64,000 nt of DNA from Pycnococcus provasolii (GCA_049487715.1 CP150575.1:124001-188000); one strand, 5' to 3'. Counted from the stretch's first letter, positions 29,988-39,835 are shown. Notes: generated from the sequence alone by a model not told the origin. A program made the numbers and translations.

Positions 29988-30371
29988 ATGTCGTGGATCT
30001 ACGAGTCAAGCCCGCTGTGGAGGAGACTCGTTCACACGACGCGCGAGTCAGCCGTTAATATGGCGGCGTTCGTTGTCATCACAGGCGTTGGATCCGCATA
30101 TCTCGGACAGTTCGTGATGAATCTGACGAACCCTCATGGAGCAGAGTCGCCACACCTGCGCGCTATGCTCGACAACGCGCCGCTCGACCAGCAGGTTGCT
30201 GTGCGCGTGAAGCGCGAGCGCCTTCAGGTGCTCCTCGACGACGCGCGTAGAGCAACCGAGGAGAAGGACAACTCGTCACTCACCACTCGGTGGCGAGCTG
30301 CACTGCTTGGGCGAGAGCACGGAACGGCTGGGCCTGGGACGACACTAGGCAAGACGGCGATCGATAAGTGA
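29988..30371 (+). CDS. Small single-pass membrane protein, unknown function
   Basis: 127 residues with the N-terminus WIYESSPLWRRLVHTTRESA, then a helix of moderate hydrophobicity (AAFVVITGVGSAYLGQFVM, ~25-43) and a soluble charged tail. The small size, the amphipathic basic start and the adjacency to a CHCH protein suggest a mitochondrial inner-membrane protein, but I recognise no family. The ATG begins 6 bases after the previous stop, so either both ORFs share one transcript or the promoter lies inside the CHCH gene. A TGTAA poly(A) signal lies at 30381-30385. It is convergent with the proline-rich gene. Confidence 0.65.
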   Translation: MSWIYESSPLWRRLVHTTRESAVNMAAFVVITGVGSAYLGQFVMNLTNPHGAESPHLRAMLDNAPLDQQVAVRVKRERLQVLLDDARRATEEKDNSSLTTRWRAALLGREHGTAGPGTTLGKTAIDK

Positions 30372-30380
30372 GACTTTTGA

Positions 30381-30385
30381 TGTAA
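30381..30385 (+). terminator. TGTAA poly(A) signal of the CHCH/small-membrane gene pair
   Basis: The pentamer lies 10 bases after the second stop. No TGTAA occurs in the 6-base gap between the two ORFs, consistent with a shared 3' end. Confidence 0.5.
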
Positions 30386-30436
30386 CTGAAGAAATTCGCT
30401 GAATTGAACTATATTTTATCTTTACCACGACGCACC

Positions 30437-32416
30437 CTAGTAGTACCCGCCAGCTGCAGGGCTCACCGTGGGTGTTGGCTCCGCCGTGTTGTAGTAGCCG
30501 GCATAAGCCGGGTTGGCGTATGAGTACTCGTCGATACCGCCTTGTACGCTCACGGTTGGTGCCGGAACGGCGGGAGGCGGCGCGTTCGCGTAAGCAGTTT
30601 CGCGAAGCCGTTCGAGCCCCGATCGACGAGGCGGTGCGGCACCGTTCGTATAGCCGTCGTACCCACCATCGTACACGACTCCGTTTCCATAACCGTCGTC
30701 GTATCCCTGCCCCTCGTATCCGTACGGGTCCTCCTGAACTGGAGGCGCGGCCATCGGGAGAGATCGAGGCGGAGGTGGCGGTGGCGGAAGCCGTTCGAGC
30801 CCCGATCGACGAGGCGGTGCGGCACCGTTCGTATAGCCGTCGTACCCACCATCGTACACGACTCCGTTTCCATAACCGTCGTCGTATCCCTGCCCTTCGT
30901 ATCCGTACGGGTCCTCCTGAACTGGAGGCGCGGCCATCGGGAGAGATCGAGGCGGAGGTGGCGGTGGCGGGCGTCCGCCAAATGCCGTGCTAAGCCTTCG
31001 GCCGAAATCCCGGAACAGCGTGTTTTGCTTCGCCTGGCCGCGCGGGTTGCTCGCCTCGTCAAGCTTGACGAGAAGGCGCGGTAGGAGAGCACAGAGCGCA
31101 CCAAAGCCAATCCCAAGAACAACACAAATGACGAACCATCCGCTCGCGCTCATGCCAGCGATGTCGTCGTCGTCCGGCGGCTGTGTGCTGGTCGTCGTCA
31201 TCGCACCCTTCATACCAAAGCCGCCATCCTCGACCGCCCATCCGCTGCCGCCGATCGCACCATTCGCGAGGCTGATGTCGAGATTGCTCTTGATCCTGTC
31301 CTTCTTTCCCTGCGAGATGGAGTCCAGGCGAGTGCGCGGGTTGTTCCTGTCGTAAGGCAGGATGTGCACCTCAACCTTCGGGCGATTGCCGTCCACGACG
31401 GACACCACGTCCACCTCCTGCGGCACGAGGCCGAGCGCGCTGGCAAACTCCAGACCAACCTGCTTCGCGCTGCGACTCACACCGCTGTTGCGCTTCTTCA
31501 GATAAAGCTTCGCGACGATCGGCTCCACGCAGCAGCATTCAAAATTTGGCGGTGGCGGCGGGCTCGGCGGGGTGGGGGGTAGTGGTGGACTCGGCGGCGG
31601 TGGCGGCGGCGGGCTTGGTGGTCGCGGCGGTGGACTCGTCGGCGCATTCGGTGGAGACGGCGGCCCGCAAGCTGAAGCTTCGCAGATGAAGTCCTTTTGA
31701 TTGAAGCAAGTGCCTGTTCGATCTGGGAAACACTCACCCAACGGCCACCTATTCGCGGGCGGAAGGTTGGGCAGTGGTGGTGGCGGCATCGGCGGCGACG
31801 GCGGAGGTGGTGGAGCCGGTGGTGGAGAAGGTGACGGGCAGATCATGCACACTTTTGTTTCCGTGTTGTAGCACTTTGCCATCTCGTTTGTCAGGCATCT
31901 CAGCGCATCTGTAGGTGGCGGTGGTGACGGAGGTGGTGGCGGCGGTGGAGACGGGTCGTCCGGATAGCAGGCAGCCACGCCCTTTCTCACGTCCCACACA
32001 GGTCTGTTCGGTGGGCACTGCAGAGGCGGCGGCGGAATTGGCCTCGGCGGAGGGCTCGGCGGCGGACTCGGCGGGAGCAGCGGAAGTGGCGGAGGTGCGA
32101 GAGGTCCCACGTACGGGCAGTACACCTCCGCCGATTCGCAGGGCGCGCATGCGAGGCATATGGTTCCTCTGGTTAGTTCGCTCGAGTACCCCCGCGGGCA
32201 AAAGCCAGAGTTTGGCGGCGGAGGGCTCGGCGGAGACGGTGGAGGTGGCGGAGGTGACTGCTGCGCCGTCACCGCGCACATCCCCGCCCACGCTACAGCA
32301 GCACATAGCATCCCCGCTAAAACCTGCTGAGAAGACGTGCGCTTCCCTTGCCGAACAAAGTGTTTGTTGTACCTCCTTAAGGGTCGACAGAGGACCCTTA
32401 AGGCCTCTGACGCCAT
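30437..32416 (-). CDS. Proline-rich type I membrane protein (cell-wall or surface type)
   Basis: 659 residues from ATG 32416. A signal peptide (AGMLCAAVAWAGMCAVTA) is followed by an ectodomain of PPPPSPP blocks that separate short Cys-containing modules (GFCPRGYSS, CLACAPCESAEVYC). These resemble the hydroxyproline-rich rods of volvocine pherophorins and other green-algal wall proteins. A compact globular segment follows (VEPIVAKLYLKKRNSG..), then a transmembrane helix (GWFVICVVLGIGFGALCALL). The cytosolic tail is rich in Gly-Tyr and Asp and contains two copies of a 61-residue repeat. A role in attaching wall or matrix to the membrane is inference. The C-terminus ends AGGYY. Confidence 0.75.
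   Translation of the reverse strand: MASEALRVLCRPLRRYNKHFVRQGKRTSSQQVLAGMLCAAVAWAGMCAVTAQQSPPPPPPSPPSPPPPNSGFCPRGYSSELTRGTICLACAPCESAEVYCPYVGPLAPPPLPLLPPSPPPSPPPRPIPPPPLQCPPNRPVWDVRKGVAACYPDDPSPPPPPPPSPPPPTDALRCLTNEMAKCYNTETKVCMICPSPSPPPAPPPPPSPPMPPPPLPNLPPANRWPLGECFPDRTGTCFNQKDFICEASACGPPSPPNAPTSPPPRPPSPPPPPPPSPPLPPTPPSPPPPPNFECCCVEPIVAKLYLKKRNSGVSRSAKQVGLEFASALGLVPQEVDVVSVVDGNRPKVEVHILPYDRNNPRTRLDSISQGKKDRIKSNLDISLANGAIGGSGWAVEDGGFGMKGAMTTTSTQPPDDDDIAGMSASGWFVICVVLGIGFGALCALLPRLLVKLDEASNPRGQAKQNTLFRDFGRRLSTAFGGRPPPPPPPRSLPMAAPPVQEDPYGYEGQGYDDGYGNGVVYDGGYDGYTNGAAPPRRSGLERLPPPPPPPRSLPMAAPPVQEDPYGYEGQGYDDGYGNGVVYDGGYDGYTNGAAPPRRSGLERLRETAYANAPPPAVPAPTVSVQGGIDEYSYANPAYAGYYNTAEPTPTVSPAAGGYY
30604..30969 (-). 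repeat. Tandem duplication, two 183-base units
   Basis: Units at 30604-30786 and 30787-30969 differ at apparently a single base (a C/T near 30717 in the first copy). They encode a 61-residue unit with GYEGQGYDDGYGNG in the cytosolic tail of the proline-rich protein. They are in frame and recent. Confidence 0.9.
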
Positions 32417-33220
32417 GTTCGCGACGTGTGTGCGTGTGCGTGCGAGCAGTGCAAGATGGCCAGGCGCGGTGGAGTCGGCCCCTGAGGCGTTGTTGGGTTG
32501 GCGTTGACGTTGACGTGCTGGACGTCGTCGAGCCTGTGCTGTGCTGTCGTCTTAGGTCGTCGGGCGGTCGGGGTTGCCAATTTTATAAAATCCCTTGCCT
32601 TGCATTGCGGTGCCCGGTGCATTGCGGTCCCACTTGAGTACGTCCCACGTCCCACTTCCCACGTGCAAGTTGACCCATAAAGCAGTCTGGCACTGGAGGG
32701 AGTGTTACGGTCGGTCGGCCCAGACGGACGGTCGGTTGAGTCATTGGTCGCCGCATTGCAATTTGCATTCGCATTGGCATTGGCATTCGCATGGCACATG
32801 GAAAAGAAAAGGAAACGCGAGGTGGAAACGCGGGTCCCGACAGCCCGGCCGATTTCGTGAGTTAACCGACAACAAGAAGTCGCTTCGCCTCTTGCCGTCT
32901 CGCCTCAGGCATCGCGCCTCATATGCGCCAGGTTTTGACGCTTATGAGTAGGCATCTGCGCCAGGTTTTGACGCTGGGACACCTCAGGTGGGACATTCAA
33001 ATCTCGTCAGCGTTACAAACACGTGTCGTGTGATCCATGTAACACCATCCTCCCAGATAGCTCCCCCAGTGCTGCCTACTGCCCTATAAGGTTAGCAAAG
33101 CAACACAAGCTCACTTAGTCTATCCACCTCTCCTCCAACGCAACAAATGCAGCGAAGAAACACGTACCACCGGTGGGGAACGTTCTTCGTTGGCGCTCAC
33201 AGCTTCGCCCGTCCCGCGGT
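32417..33220. other. Gene-free region of about 0.8 kb
   Basis: No supported gene. It holds GCATTG/GCATTC simple repeats around 32753-32792 and a direct repeat of TGCGCCAGGTTTTGACGCT at 32924-32942 and 32957-32975 (period 33). It includes the promoter of the proline-rich gene and the 3' flank of the IDH gene. Confidence 0.5.
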
Positions 33221-35482
33221 TCAAAAGGAAATAGCCTTCGCCTTAGCGATGATGGAGTTGAACACGGGGCTCGGGTTCATCGCCAAAGATGCCTTGGACG
33301 GGTCGGGGTAGTAGTACCCGCCAACGTCCTGTTTCGTACCCTGGCACTTGATAAACTCCTGCTCAATCGTACGCTCGTTGGACTCGAGCTCGTCCGCGAT
33401 AGGAGCGAAAGCCTTCGCAACACTCTCGTCAGTCTTCTGGTCCGCGAGAGCGCGCGCCCAGTAGCGAGCGAGCCAGTAGTGCGTGCCACGGTTGTCGATC
33501 TGGTTCACCTTGCGGCTCGGCGACTTGTTGTCGAGCAGAACCTGCTGCGTCGCAATGTCGAGCGCGTCGCCAAGGAGCTTGGCGCGCACGTCGCCTGTCT
33601 TCTCATTGATGAAGCCGAGCGCCGAGCCGAGCGCGAGGTACTCGCCCAGGCTGTCCCAGCGCAGGTGGCCTTCCTTCTCGAACTGCTGCACGTGCTTCGG
33701 TGCGGATCCTCCCGCACCTGTCTCGAACAGGCCGCCGCCATTCATCAGCGGCACGATCGAAAGCATCTTCGCGGACGTTCCCACCTCGATGATGGGGAAG
33801 AGGTCCGTGAGGTAGTCACGCAGCACGTTGCCCGTGGCGCTGATGATGTCGCGACCAGACTTGATCGCCTTGCACGACTCAATCGTCGCCTCGGCGGGCG
33901 GGAGGATGCGTGCCGACGCGCTGCCGCTCGCCTTGATGGCGGGTGCCACGCTCTTGATGAGCTCGGCATCGTGCGCACGCTCGGAGTTGAGCCAGAAGAT
34001 GATGTCATTTCCGCTCAGCTTGCTGCGGCGCAGCGCTAGCTGGATCCAGTCGGCGATCGCGTCCGCGCGCACGATGGACATGCGGAAGATGTCGCCGTTG
34101 TCCACACTCTGCTCCATCAGCGTCGCGCCCGTGTCGGCGTCCACCACCTTGATGAAGCCCGTTCCCTGGCTCACCTCGTACGTCTTGTCGTGCGAGCCGT
34201 ACTCCTCAGCTTTCTTCGCCATGAGGCCGACGTTGTTGACCGATCCCATCGTCACCGGGTCGAACGCGCCATTCTTGATGCAGAACTTGATCGTCTCGTC
34301 GTACACGGCGGCGTAGCTCGAGTCGGGGATCGTGCACTTGCAGTCGAGCATGCCTCCGTCCCTCGCGTACATCTTGCCTCCCGCGCGGATCATCGCCGGC
34401 ACGGACGCGTCGATGATGACGTCGCTCGGCACGTGCAGGTTGGTGACGCCGTTGTCGCTGTCCACGTAGGCGATGTGAGGGCATCCATCCATCTTCCTGA
34501 TCGCAGCAGCCACGGTCGCAGCTCGCTTCTTGTGCTCAGCAGGCGCGGCGTCGAGTCCGCTGAGAATTCCAGCCACGCCGTTGTTCGGGCTCAGGCCGAG
34601 CGTCTTCTCGATGAAGTCGCCGTGGGCATTCCAAACAGCCTTGTGGAACGAGCGCACGGCATGCCCGAAGATGATGGGATCGCTCACCTTCATCATCGTC
34701 GCCTTCATGTGCAGCGAGAAGAGGAAGTTGTCACCCATCGCCTTGGCGTCAGCCACCTGCGCGTCGAGGAAGGCGGTGAGAGCCTTCTTGGACATGCGCG
34801 AGCAGTCGGCGATGTCGCCGGCGTCGAGCTGAATACCCTTGTCCTTGAGGATGGTCACCTCGCCCGTCGACGTGTTGTGGTGCTCGATGCGAGCGTTCGT
34901 CTTCTTCGAGGCTGTTATGCTCTTCTCGGAGTGGTGGAAGTCTCCGTCGGACATGGTCGCGACGTGCGTCTTGCTGTCTTTGGACCACGCACCCATGGAG
35001 TGCGGGTGCGCGCGCGCGTACTCCTTGACAGCCTTCGGCGCACGTCGGTCGCTGTTTCCCTCGCGCAGCACGGGGTTGACCGCCGATCCCTTCGCCCTGT
35101 CGTACTTAGCCTTGATGGCCTCCTCCTCGGGCGTCTTGGGTGCCTCGGGGTAGTCGGGGATGGTGAACCCAGCAGCCTGCAGCTCCTTGACCGCCGCCTT
35201 GATCTGTGGCACGGATGCGGAGATGTTCGGCGTCTTGATGATGACGGTATCCGGCTTGGTGGCAAGCGTGCCGAGCTCGGTGAGTGCGTCGTGCACCTTC
35301 TTGTCGCCCGACTGCGTGTCCGCAAACTGGCACGCAAGACGCGCGGCGAGCGAGATGTCGCGCGTGTCCACCTCGATGCCGACGGGAGCGGAGAACGCCT
35401 CGACGATAGGCAGGAGCGCGTACGTCGCGAGCATGGGCGCTTCGTCGCAGAGCGTGTAAATGATTTTCGGCTTTTTTGACAT
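33221..35482 (-). CDS. Monomeric isocitrate dehydrogenase (NADP-type)
   Basis: 753 residues from ATG 35482 ([16 protein letters not shown]), the normal length for the single-chain IDH of bacteria (~740) and about twice the usual eukaryotic dimeric enzyme. Diagnostic blocks include [12 protein letters not shown] and [14 protein letters not shown] (isocitrate site), [21 protein letters not shown] (with a catalytic-type Lys), [21 protein letters not shown], and [12 protein letters not shown]. The reaction is oxidative decarboxylation of isocitrate to 2-oxoglutarate. The frame stays open 69 codons upstream of this ATG to a GTG and reads [26 protein letters not shown], which looks like an organellar presequence; a TTTGTGTCAG acceptor-like sequence precedes it. 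A short 5' exon supplying the true ATG is therefore plausible. A bacterial origin is likely. Confidence 0.95.
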   Translation of the reverse strand: MSKKPKIIYTLCDEAPMLATYALLPIVEAFSAPVGIEVDTRDISLAARLACQFADTQSGDKKVHDALTELGTLATKPDTVIIKTPNISASVPQIKAAVKELQAAGFTIPDYPEAPKTPEEEAIKAKYDRAKGSAVNPVLREGNSDRRAPKAVKEYARAHPHSMGAWSKDSKTHVATMSDGDFHHSEKSITASKKTNARIEHHNTSTGEVTILKDKGIQLDAGDIADCSRMSKKALTAFLDAQVADAKAMGDNFLFSLHMKATMMKVSDPIIFGHAVRSFHKAVWNAHGDFIEKTLGLSPNNGVAGILSGLDAAPAEHKKRAATVAAAIRKMDGCPHIAYVDSDNGVTNLHVPSDVIIDASVPAMIRAGGKMYARDGGMLDCKCTIPDSSYAAVYDETIKFCIKNGAFDPVTMGSVNNVGLMAKKAEEYGSHDKTYEVSQGTGFIKVVDADTGATLMEQSVDNGDIFRMSIVRADAIADWIQLALRRSKLSGNDIIFWLNSERAHDAELIKSVAPAIKASGSASARILPPAEATIESCKAIKSGRDIISATGNVLRDYLTDLFPIIEVGTSAKMLSIVPLMNGGGLFETGAGGSAPKHVQQFEKEGHLRWDSLGEYLALGSALGFINEKTGDVRAKLLGDALDIATQQVLLDNKSPSRKVNQIDNRGTHYWLARYWARALADQKTDESVAKAFAPIADELESNERTIEQEFIKCQGTKQDVGGYYYPDPSKASLAMNPSPVFNSIIAKAKAISF

Positions 35483-36279
35483 GTTAGCGAAACGACGAAC
35501 GATCAGGCCAAGAGCTGCGGAAGCGCTGATAGCCGCGCCTGCGGCGAGCGCGGTGCGTGCGTTTGAGGACGGAATCTTGCCTGACACAAAGAGCGAGTGT
35601 AATAGTCGAGAGCGGGGTACACACACGGACGCGTCAGTGAAGTCAATGACAAGTAACGAGTGCGTGGAATGAGTGAGTGGACACGACACGATACCGGCGA
35701 GAGTGTTGTTGTTGTTGTTGTTGAGGGGGAGGGGAGGGAGGGGACAAGCGACCGGGACAGTTCCTTATTACGACCTACTGGGCGGCTGGTAGAGAGGAGA
35801 GAGTGCTATAGAGAGGGAAGGGCGCGTCTGACTGGGAGGGGAAGGGAACGGGCACCCATTGGGAATCACGTCCCGGTATAGGGAGACGTCCCATCACGCC
35901 CGTATGAATAGGTGACAGGGCCTTGCTTGGAATTGGGGATCTCTGATAAGAACAGGGGTGCCTTTTTTATGGTCGGCGCTTTTTGCCCTTTTAGGTTCCT
36001 AGGTGAGGGTGTTGTTTTTGCCATCGTGGCACCTCCCCTCCTGGGACCCCTTCGCAGAGATCTTTTTTGCTCCACATAATTTTACATACAAAGGGGGATC
36101 CCCATCTTACTACTTTTTGGTCCGCAGTGGGCTTTGCCATGCTCTTCATTCAGCTCTTCATGGGGACAACCTCTAGATTCATTATGGGACTAGGGGTTTC
36201 ACAGGGACCACACAACTCGTCCCTCCATTCGGCAGGATTGTTTTCTGAAAGAGAGAGACGCACCACCATCAATCATCAC
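35483..36279. other. Divergent intergenic region between IDH and TatD genes
   Basis: Part (35483-35689) may be coding presequence for the IDH. It also contains a GTT microsatellite (35703-35721) and CTAGGGGTTTC near 36190. No other gene is seen. Confidence 0.45.
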
Positions 36280-37242
36280 ATGATGGCTGCCCAAGTCCGC
36301 TGCGCCATACGCTGCAGGTCAATCAACTGCCTTAGCACAAACGCGCGCAGAAGGATCCTGACGTCTGCGGCGGCGTCAACGACCATGGCGGCGCCTCCTT
36401 CCTTGGCGGGGTTTGTCGACACGCACACGCACCTGGACCTCATCATGAAGCGCATGAAAGGATTCGCCGGCGAATCGCCGCCGACGACGGACGCCAACGC
36501 GTGGTACACAGCCTTCAAGTCTGCACTGCCGAAAGAACAGATGTTCGAAAAGGCAATCACGGTCGGATGCTCGGTGGACACATTCGACGCCGTCGAGAAC
36601 TTCATACAAAACCAGGATGACGTATACGGCGCGTTTGGCATACACCCACTCAACGCTGCAGACTGGTCGGACGAAACCGAGGCGCGAATCAAAAGCATCT
36701 TCGAGCGCAATCCTGCCAAGGCGGTGGCGTGGGGGGAGTGCGGGTTGGACTATCACTACTGCGACGAACCTGAGGAAAAAAGCAAACAGCGCGACGTGTT
36801 CGTGCGTCAGCTTGACATCGCCGCGGAACTTGGCCTGCCTCTCGTCGTGCACACGCGCGAGGCGGAGGAAGATACGCTCGCGCTTATGAGTGAGCACTTG
36901 CCACGTGACCAGAGAATTCACGTGCACTGCTTCACGAGTAGTGTCTCGATGGCGAAATCGCTGCTGGACCTCTTCCCCACGAATCTGTGCATTGGCTTCA
37001 CGGGTGTCATCACGTTCAAAAACGCTTCGGAAGTCCGCGACGTGGTTGCCGAGGTGCCCCTTGATAGGATTCTACTCGAGACAGACGGGCCGTACATGGC
37101 ACCCACACCATTCCGTGGCAAGGTGGCACATCCTGGACACGTGTACTACGTCGCACAAAAGGTGAGCGAGGTGAAAGGTGCACCACTGGAGGAGGTGCTG
37201 GCTACGTGTCGCGCCAACACAACGCGTGTTTATGGCATCTAA
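36280..37242 (+). CDS. TatD-family metal-dependent deoxyribonuclease
   Basis: 320 residues from ATG 36280. The first ~35 residues (Arg, Ala and Ser rich, no acidic residues) look like a mitochondrial or plastid presequence; ATG 36385 starts directly at the enzyme (MAAPPSLAGFVDTHTHLD). Metal-ligand motifs of the TIM-barrel amidohydrolase fold are all present: DTHTHLD, GECGLDYHYC, VVHTREAEED, VHCFTSS and LLETDGPYMAP. TatD enzymes are Mg-dependent 3'-5' exonucleases or endonucleases linked to DNA repair and DNA fragmentation. The TGTAA poly(A) signal is at 37300-37304. It is convergent with SAL1, with 78 bases between stops. Confidence 0.93.
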   Translation: MMAAQVRCAIRCRSINCLSTNARRRILTSAAASTTMAAPPSLAGFVDTHTHLDLIMKRMKGFAGESPPTTDANAWYTAFKSALPKEQMFEKAITVGCSVDTFDAVENFIQNQDDVYGAFGIHPLNAADWSDETEARIKSIFERNPAKAVAWGECGLDYHYCDEPEEKSKQRDVFVRQLDIAAELGLPLVVHTREAEEDTLALMSEHLPRDQRIHVHCFTSSVSMAKSLLDLFPTNLCIGFTGVITFKNASEVRDVVAEVPLDRILLETDGPYMAPTPFRGKVAHPGHVYYVAQKVSEVKGAPLEEVLATCRANTTRVYGI

Positions 37243-37299
37243 TGTATAGCCAGCGGCCTTCTCTCATCGATTCTTCCTCTTCTTCTTCTTTTAAATATA

Positions 37300-37304
37300 T
37301 GTAA
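37300..37304 (+). terminator. TGTAA poly(A) signal of the TatD gene
   Basis: TGTAA lies 57 bases after the stop within an AT-rich stretch; no other copy is nearer. Confidence 0.45.
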
Positions 37305-37320
37305 AACAAATTATGTTGTC

Positions 37321-38637
37321 TTACTTTTGCGTGGCTGCTGCCGCAACCGCAATCGCATCGACGAGACGGCCGTGCCAGCTTTGGCTGCTTCCCGCGCAGA
37401 TGCCACCACCTAGATCCTCTGGAAGAAACCTGCCTTCGTTCACTCGAAGCTTTCGTCCCTTGGCATCACTCACAACACCCCCAGCTTCCTCAACCACGCA
37501 TATGCCCGCAACGTGGTCCCAGATTTTCTCGCGGTACTTCGACGGCGGGAATCTCATGTAGATGTCCGCAATCCCTCCCATCGCCAGCAAGCCGTACTTG
37601 CACTGCGAGTCGACGCGAAGCGGCGGTGGAGCAGACTTTCCGTCGAAGATTGTGCTTGCGACGACGCCGGAGAAGCTGTGGTCGCTGTGACGAGCGTCGT
37701 AGCTCTCCATGAATGCGGGCGGCGCGTCCTCCTCCGACTGGCGTGCTTTTGCGCCGATGGCGACGAAAGGCGCGCTTCCGTCGAGAGGGCCGACGTACGT
37801 TCCCTTTCCCTTCGCGGCAAAGAACACGGAACCTGCGACGCCCTGTTCCGATCGCGCCTCCGCGGCAAGCACGCTGTCGAGTCCTCCCTGTCCGTCTGAC
37901 AGGCGCATGACGTCGCCACCTCGGAATGGCAGGTTGGGACAACCAAGAACGCCGAGGAGGACGTCGCCCGTTTTTGCGTCCACGTATCCCAGGCAAACGG
38001 CGTACTGCCTTCTGCCCACGAATCCTCTCGTTCCGTCGATGGGGTCAAGGACCCAGAAGTTTCCTCCTTGGTCGCCACCCTCGTACAGCCCAACGTCGAT
38101 GGCGTCGCAAACTTGCGTGTTCGTAAGTTCACCGTCGTCCATGGCAGTTCGCACGAGGTTGGCAACCGCCTCTGTCAACCTTCCTCCATCCCTGAGTTCG
38201 TTCGCGTCCTCCTCGGCGACCAGCCGGACATTTTCGGAGCCGCCTTTGCTATTCTGCATGAGTGTCAACGCGATGACAGCCTGCGCGGCGTAGTCTGCAA
38301 TCGTGACAGGGCTGTCATCTTGCTTGGCCTTCGTGTCCTCTTCCGCGAGTCCTCTCTGCACGCCGTGGCACATGTCCGACGCGCGCTTGACGGCATCAAT
38401 TGCCGTTCTGTACAGGCTCCTGTTCTCTTCATCTGCGTCGTCTGCGCACGTCACGTCCAGGAGCGCGGCGACGTGTTCGTTCATGGATTGCACCTTCGCG
38501 GCCATGGATCGCGCGCGTGGTAAGCTGCGACCTGCTCGTATTCTCCCTTGCCGCCGTTGCTGCACGGGAGAACGCGCGTTGCTGCAAGTTTTGTTGTGTT
38601 CTTGAGAGTTTCTTGAGAGTTGAGTGCACTGCGCCAT
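37321..38637 (-). CDS. SAL1: 3'(2'),5'-bisphosphate nucleotidase, SAL1/HAL2 family
   Basis: 438 residues from ATG 38637 (MAQCTQLSR). The first ~44 residues are Arg and Ser rich without acidic residues, suiting an organellar transit peptide; ATG 38505 (MAAKVQSMNEH) is the alternative. The Li-sensitive phosphatase superfamily motifs are visible: SPVTIADYAAQAVI, VAEEDANELRDG, WVLDPIDGTRGFVGRRQYAVCLGYV and KIWDHVAGICVVEEAGGVVSDAKG. The enzyme dephosphorylates PAP (3'-phosphoadenosine 5'-phosphate) to AMP. In plants SAL1 lies in chloroplasts and mitochondria, and PAP acts as a retrograde stress signal. The upstream frame (to 38973) is G/C-simple sequence and is not included. Confidence 0.93.
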   Translation of the reverse strand: MAQCTQLSRNSQEHNKTCSNARSPVQQRRQGRIRAGRSLPRARSMAAKVQSMNEHVAALLDVTCADDADEENRSLYRTAIDAVKRASDMCHGVQRGLAEEDTKAKQDDSPVTIADYAAQAVIALTLMQNSKGGSENVRLVAEEDANELRDGGRLTEAVANLVRTAMDDGELTNTQVCDAIDVGLYEGGDQGGNFWVLDPIDGTRGFVGRRQYAVCLGYVDAKTGDVLLGVLGCPNLPFRGGDVMRLSDGQGGLDSVLAAEARSEQGVAGSVFFAAKGKGTYVGPLDGSAPFVAIGAKARQSEEDAPPAFMESYDARHSDHSFSGVVASTIFDGKSAPPPLRVDSQCKYGLLAMGGIADIYMRFPPSKYREKIWDHVAGICVVEEAGGVVSDAKGRKLRVNEGRFLPEDLGGGICAGSSQSWHGRLVDAIAVAAAATQK

Positions 38638-38996
38638 GAAAGCCGGTTGGGCGACCTTCAAGGAGCGACGAGCGCGTGATCTGTCACAAACATCCGTTGC
38701 GATCCCGAGGGGTCCCCAAAAGGAAACCCCGAAGAAAAAGAAACACAAAAGAAGGAAAGGAGGGGGAGGAGAGCGGGAGGTCCAGGGAGCAGCAGGACCT
38801 CTACTCGGTGCAAGGAGGGATCCCCACCCCTGGGGATTCGGGGATAGGCTCCCGTTTATAAGAGGTTTGTGGCCCACGGCTGTTCTCCCCCCTGGAGGGT
38901 TCCCCTTCCCCTTCCCCTTCCCCTTCCGCCACCTTATCCTCCCCTCCCCCGGTCCCAGGGATTGATTTAGCAAAACCTTTATTCGCTCCCGGAACC
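38638..38996. other. Divergent promoter region SAL1/bL35
   Basis: About 360 bases of low-complexity sequence, including a CCCCTT repeat (38906-38931) and GGGGATCC/GGATTCGGGGAT elements. No gene seen. Confidence 0.45.
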
Positions 38997-39637
38997 ATGG
39001 CGATGGCGATGAGGATGGCGGTCAGGAACACCTCCGTGAAGCGCGCAGCACCCCCCGCAGCAGCGGCATCCCGCACAGTGCGCTACCACCCGCGCAGTGT
39101 AAGGAACACCCGCGTCGTCACGATGGCCGCGGCATCGTCCTCCTTCTGCGCGGGGGATGTCGCACGCACGATGATGGTACGGGAACGGTTATGTTAGTTT
39201 CGTCTGCGCGGACTTACGTATGGACGGACGGGATGGGTCGAAGGTTTCTCTTCAAGCTCTGTTTTGTTCCACGACGTGAAATCCCGTACTCCTTCAACGA
39301 ACGTACTGTATCAACACAAATCTCACAAAACAACAACATCTCACACACAACACAGGCGACCGGTGTCACAGCACCTAAGGCTCCGAAGGCGGCGTCGCGC
39401 GTCGTCGTGACGGAAAGCAAGTACAAAATGAAAACCAAGCGAGCGGCAGCAAAGCGTTTCCGCGTGACGTCGAACGGTAAGGTGGTGATGCGCAAGCCGT
39501 TCAAGGGACACTTGCTCGGACACAAGAGCTCGAACCGCAAGCGCCGCCTTTCGAGGTTTGAGACTGCGAAGAGGTGCGACCGTAACCTGCTCCGGAAAAT
39601 GTTGCCGTACGATGGCGTGAAGTGCCTGAACAAGTAA
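38997..39637 (+). CDS. RPL35: Plastid ribosomal protein bL35, two exons
   Basis: Exon 1 (38997-39176) encodes 60 residues rich in Ala, Arg, Ser and Val with no acidic residue until its end: a chloroplast transit peptide. Exon 2 (39356-39637) encodes the mature bL35 (KYKMKTKRAAAKRFRVTSNGKVVMRKPF..HLLGHKSSNRKRRL). Removing the intron 39177-39355 (GTACGG...ACACAG) joins two complete codons (phase 0) and gives 153 residues. Mature bL35 is a small basic protein of the large ribosomal subunit. The plastid assignment rests on the transit peptide and on the retention of bL35 mainly in plastid-type ribosomes. It is convergent with the uL15 gene. Confidence 0.92.
39177..39355 (+). other. Spliceosomal intron of the bL35 gene (179 bases)
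   Basis: GT at 39177 and AG at 39354-39355, phase 0. The conserved bL35 frame begins only after the acceptor and the transit-peptide frame ends before it. The acceptor is preceded by a CA-rich rather than a T-rich tract. Confidence 0.85.
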
Positions 39638-39835
39638 GTAATTCGTTTGTGATTGAACGACGATACGTAAACTGTATGGCTGCTGAACGATGGCACAAGG
39701 TTGAATAATCGTGTAGCCAAAAAGTGACCTCACCAAACAAACCCTTTCTTGGGGTGTCCACAGACACAACAGCTACGTTATTTTGTTGAAAGTACTTTTT
39801 CTTTGTGACAAAGGAGAGAAGTAGTTACCATATGC

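Noticed and set aside
30472-32637. Long open frames on the plus strand opposite the proline-rich gene
   Set aside because: They mirror a GC-rich repetitive gene. The minus-strand frame has signal peptide, Cys modules and a TM helix, so it is the real one.
32924-32975. Two-copy direct repeat of 19 bases with period 33
   Set aside because: Only two copies in a non-coding stretch with no associated structure; noted but too little to interpret.
34190-35479. 429-residue frame opposite the isocitrate dehydrogenase
   Set aside because: Antisense shadow of a strongly conserved enzyme.
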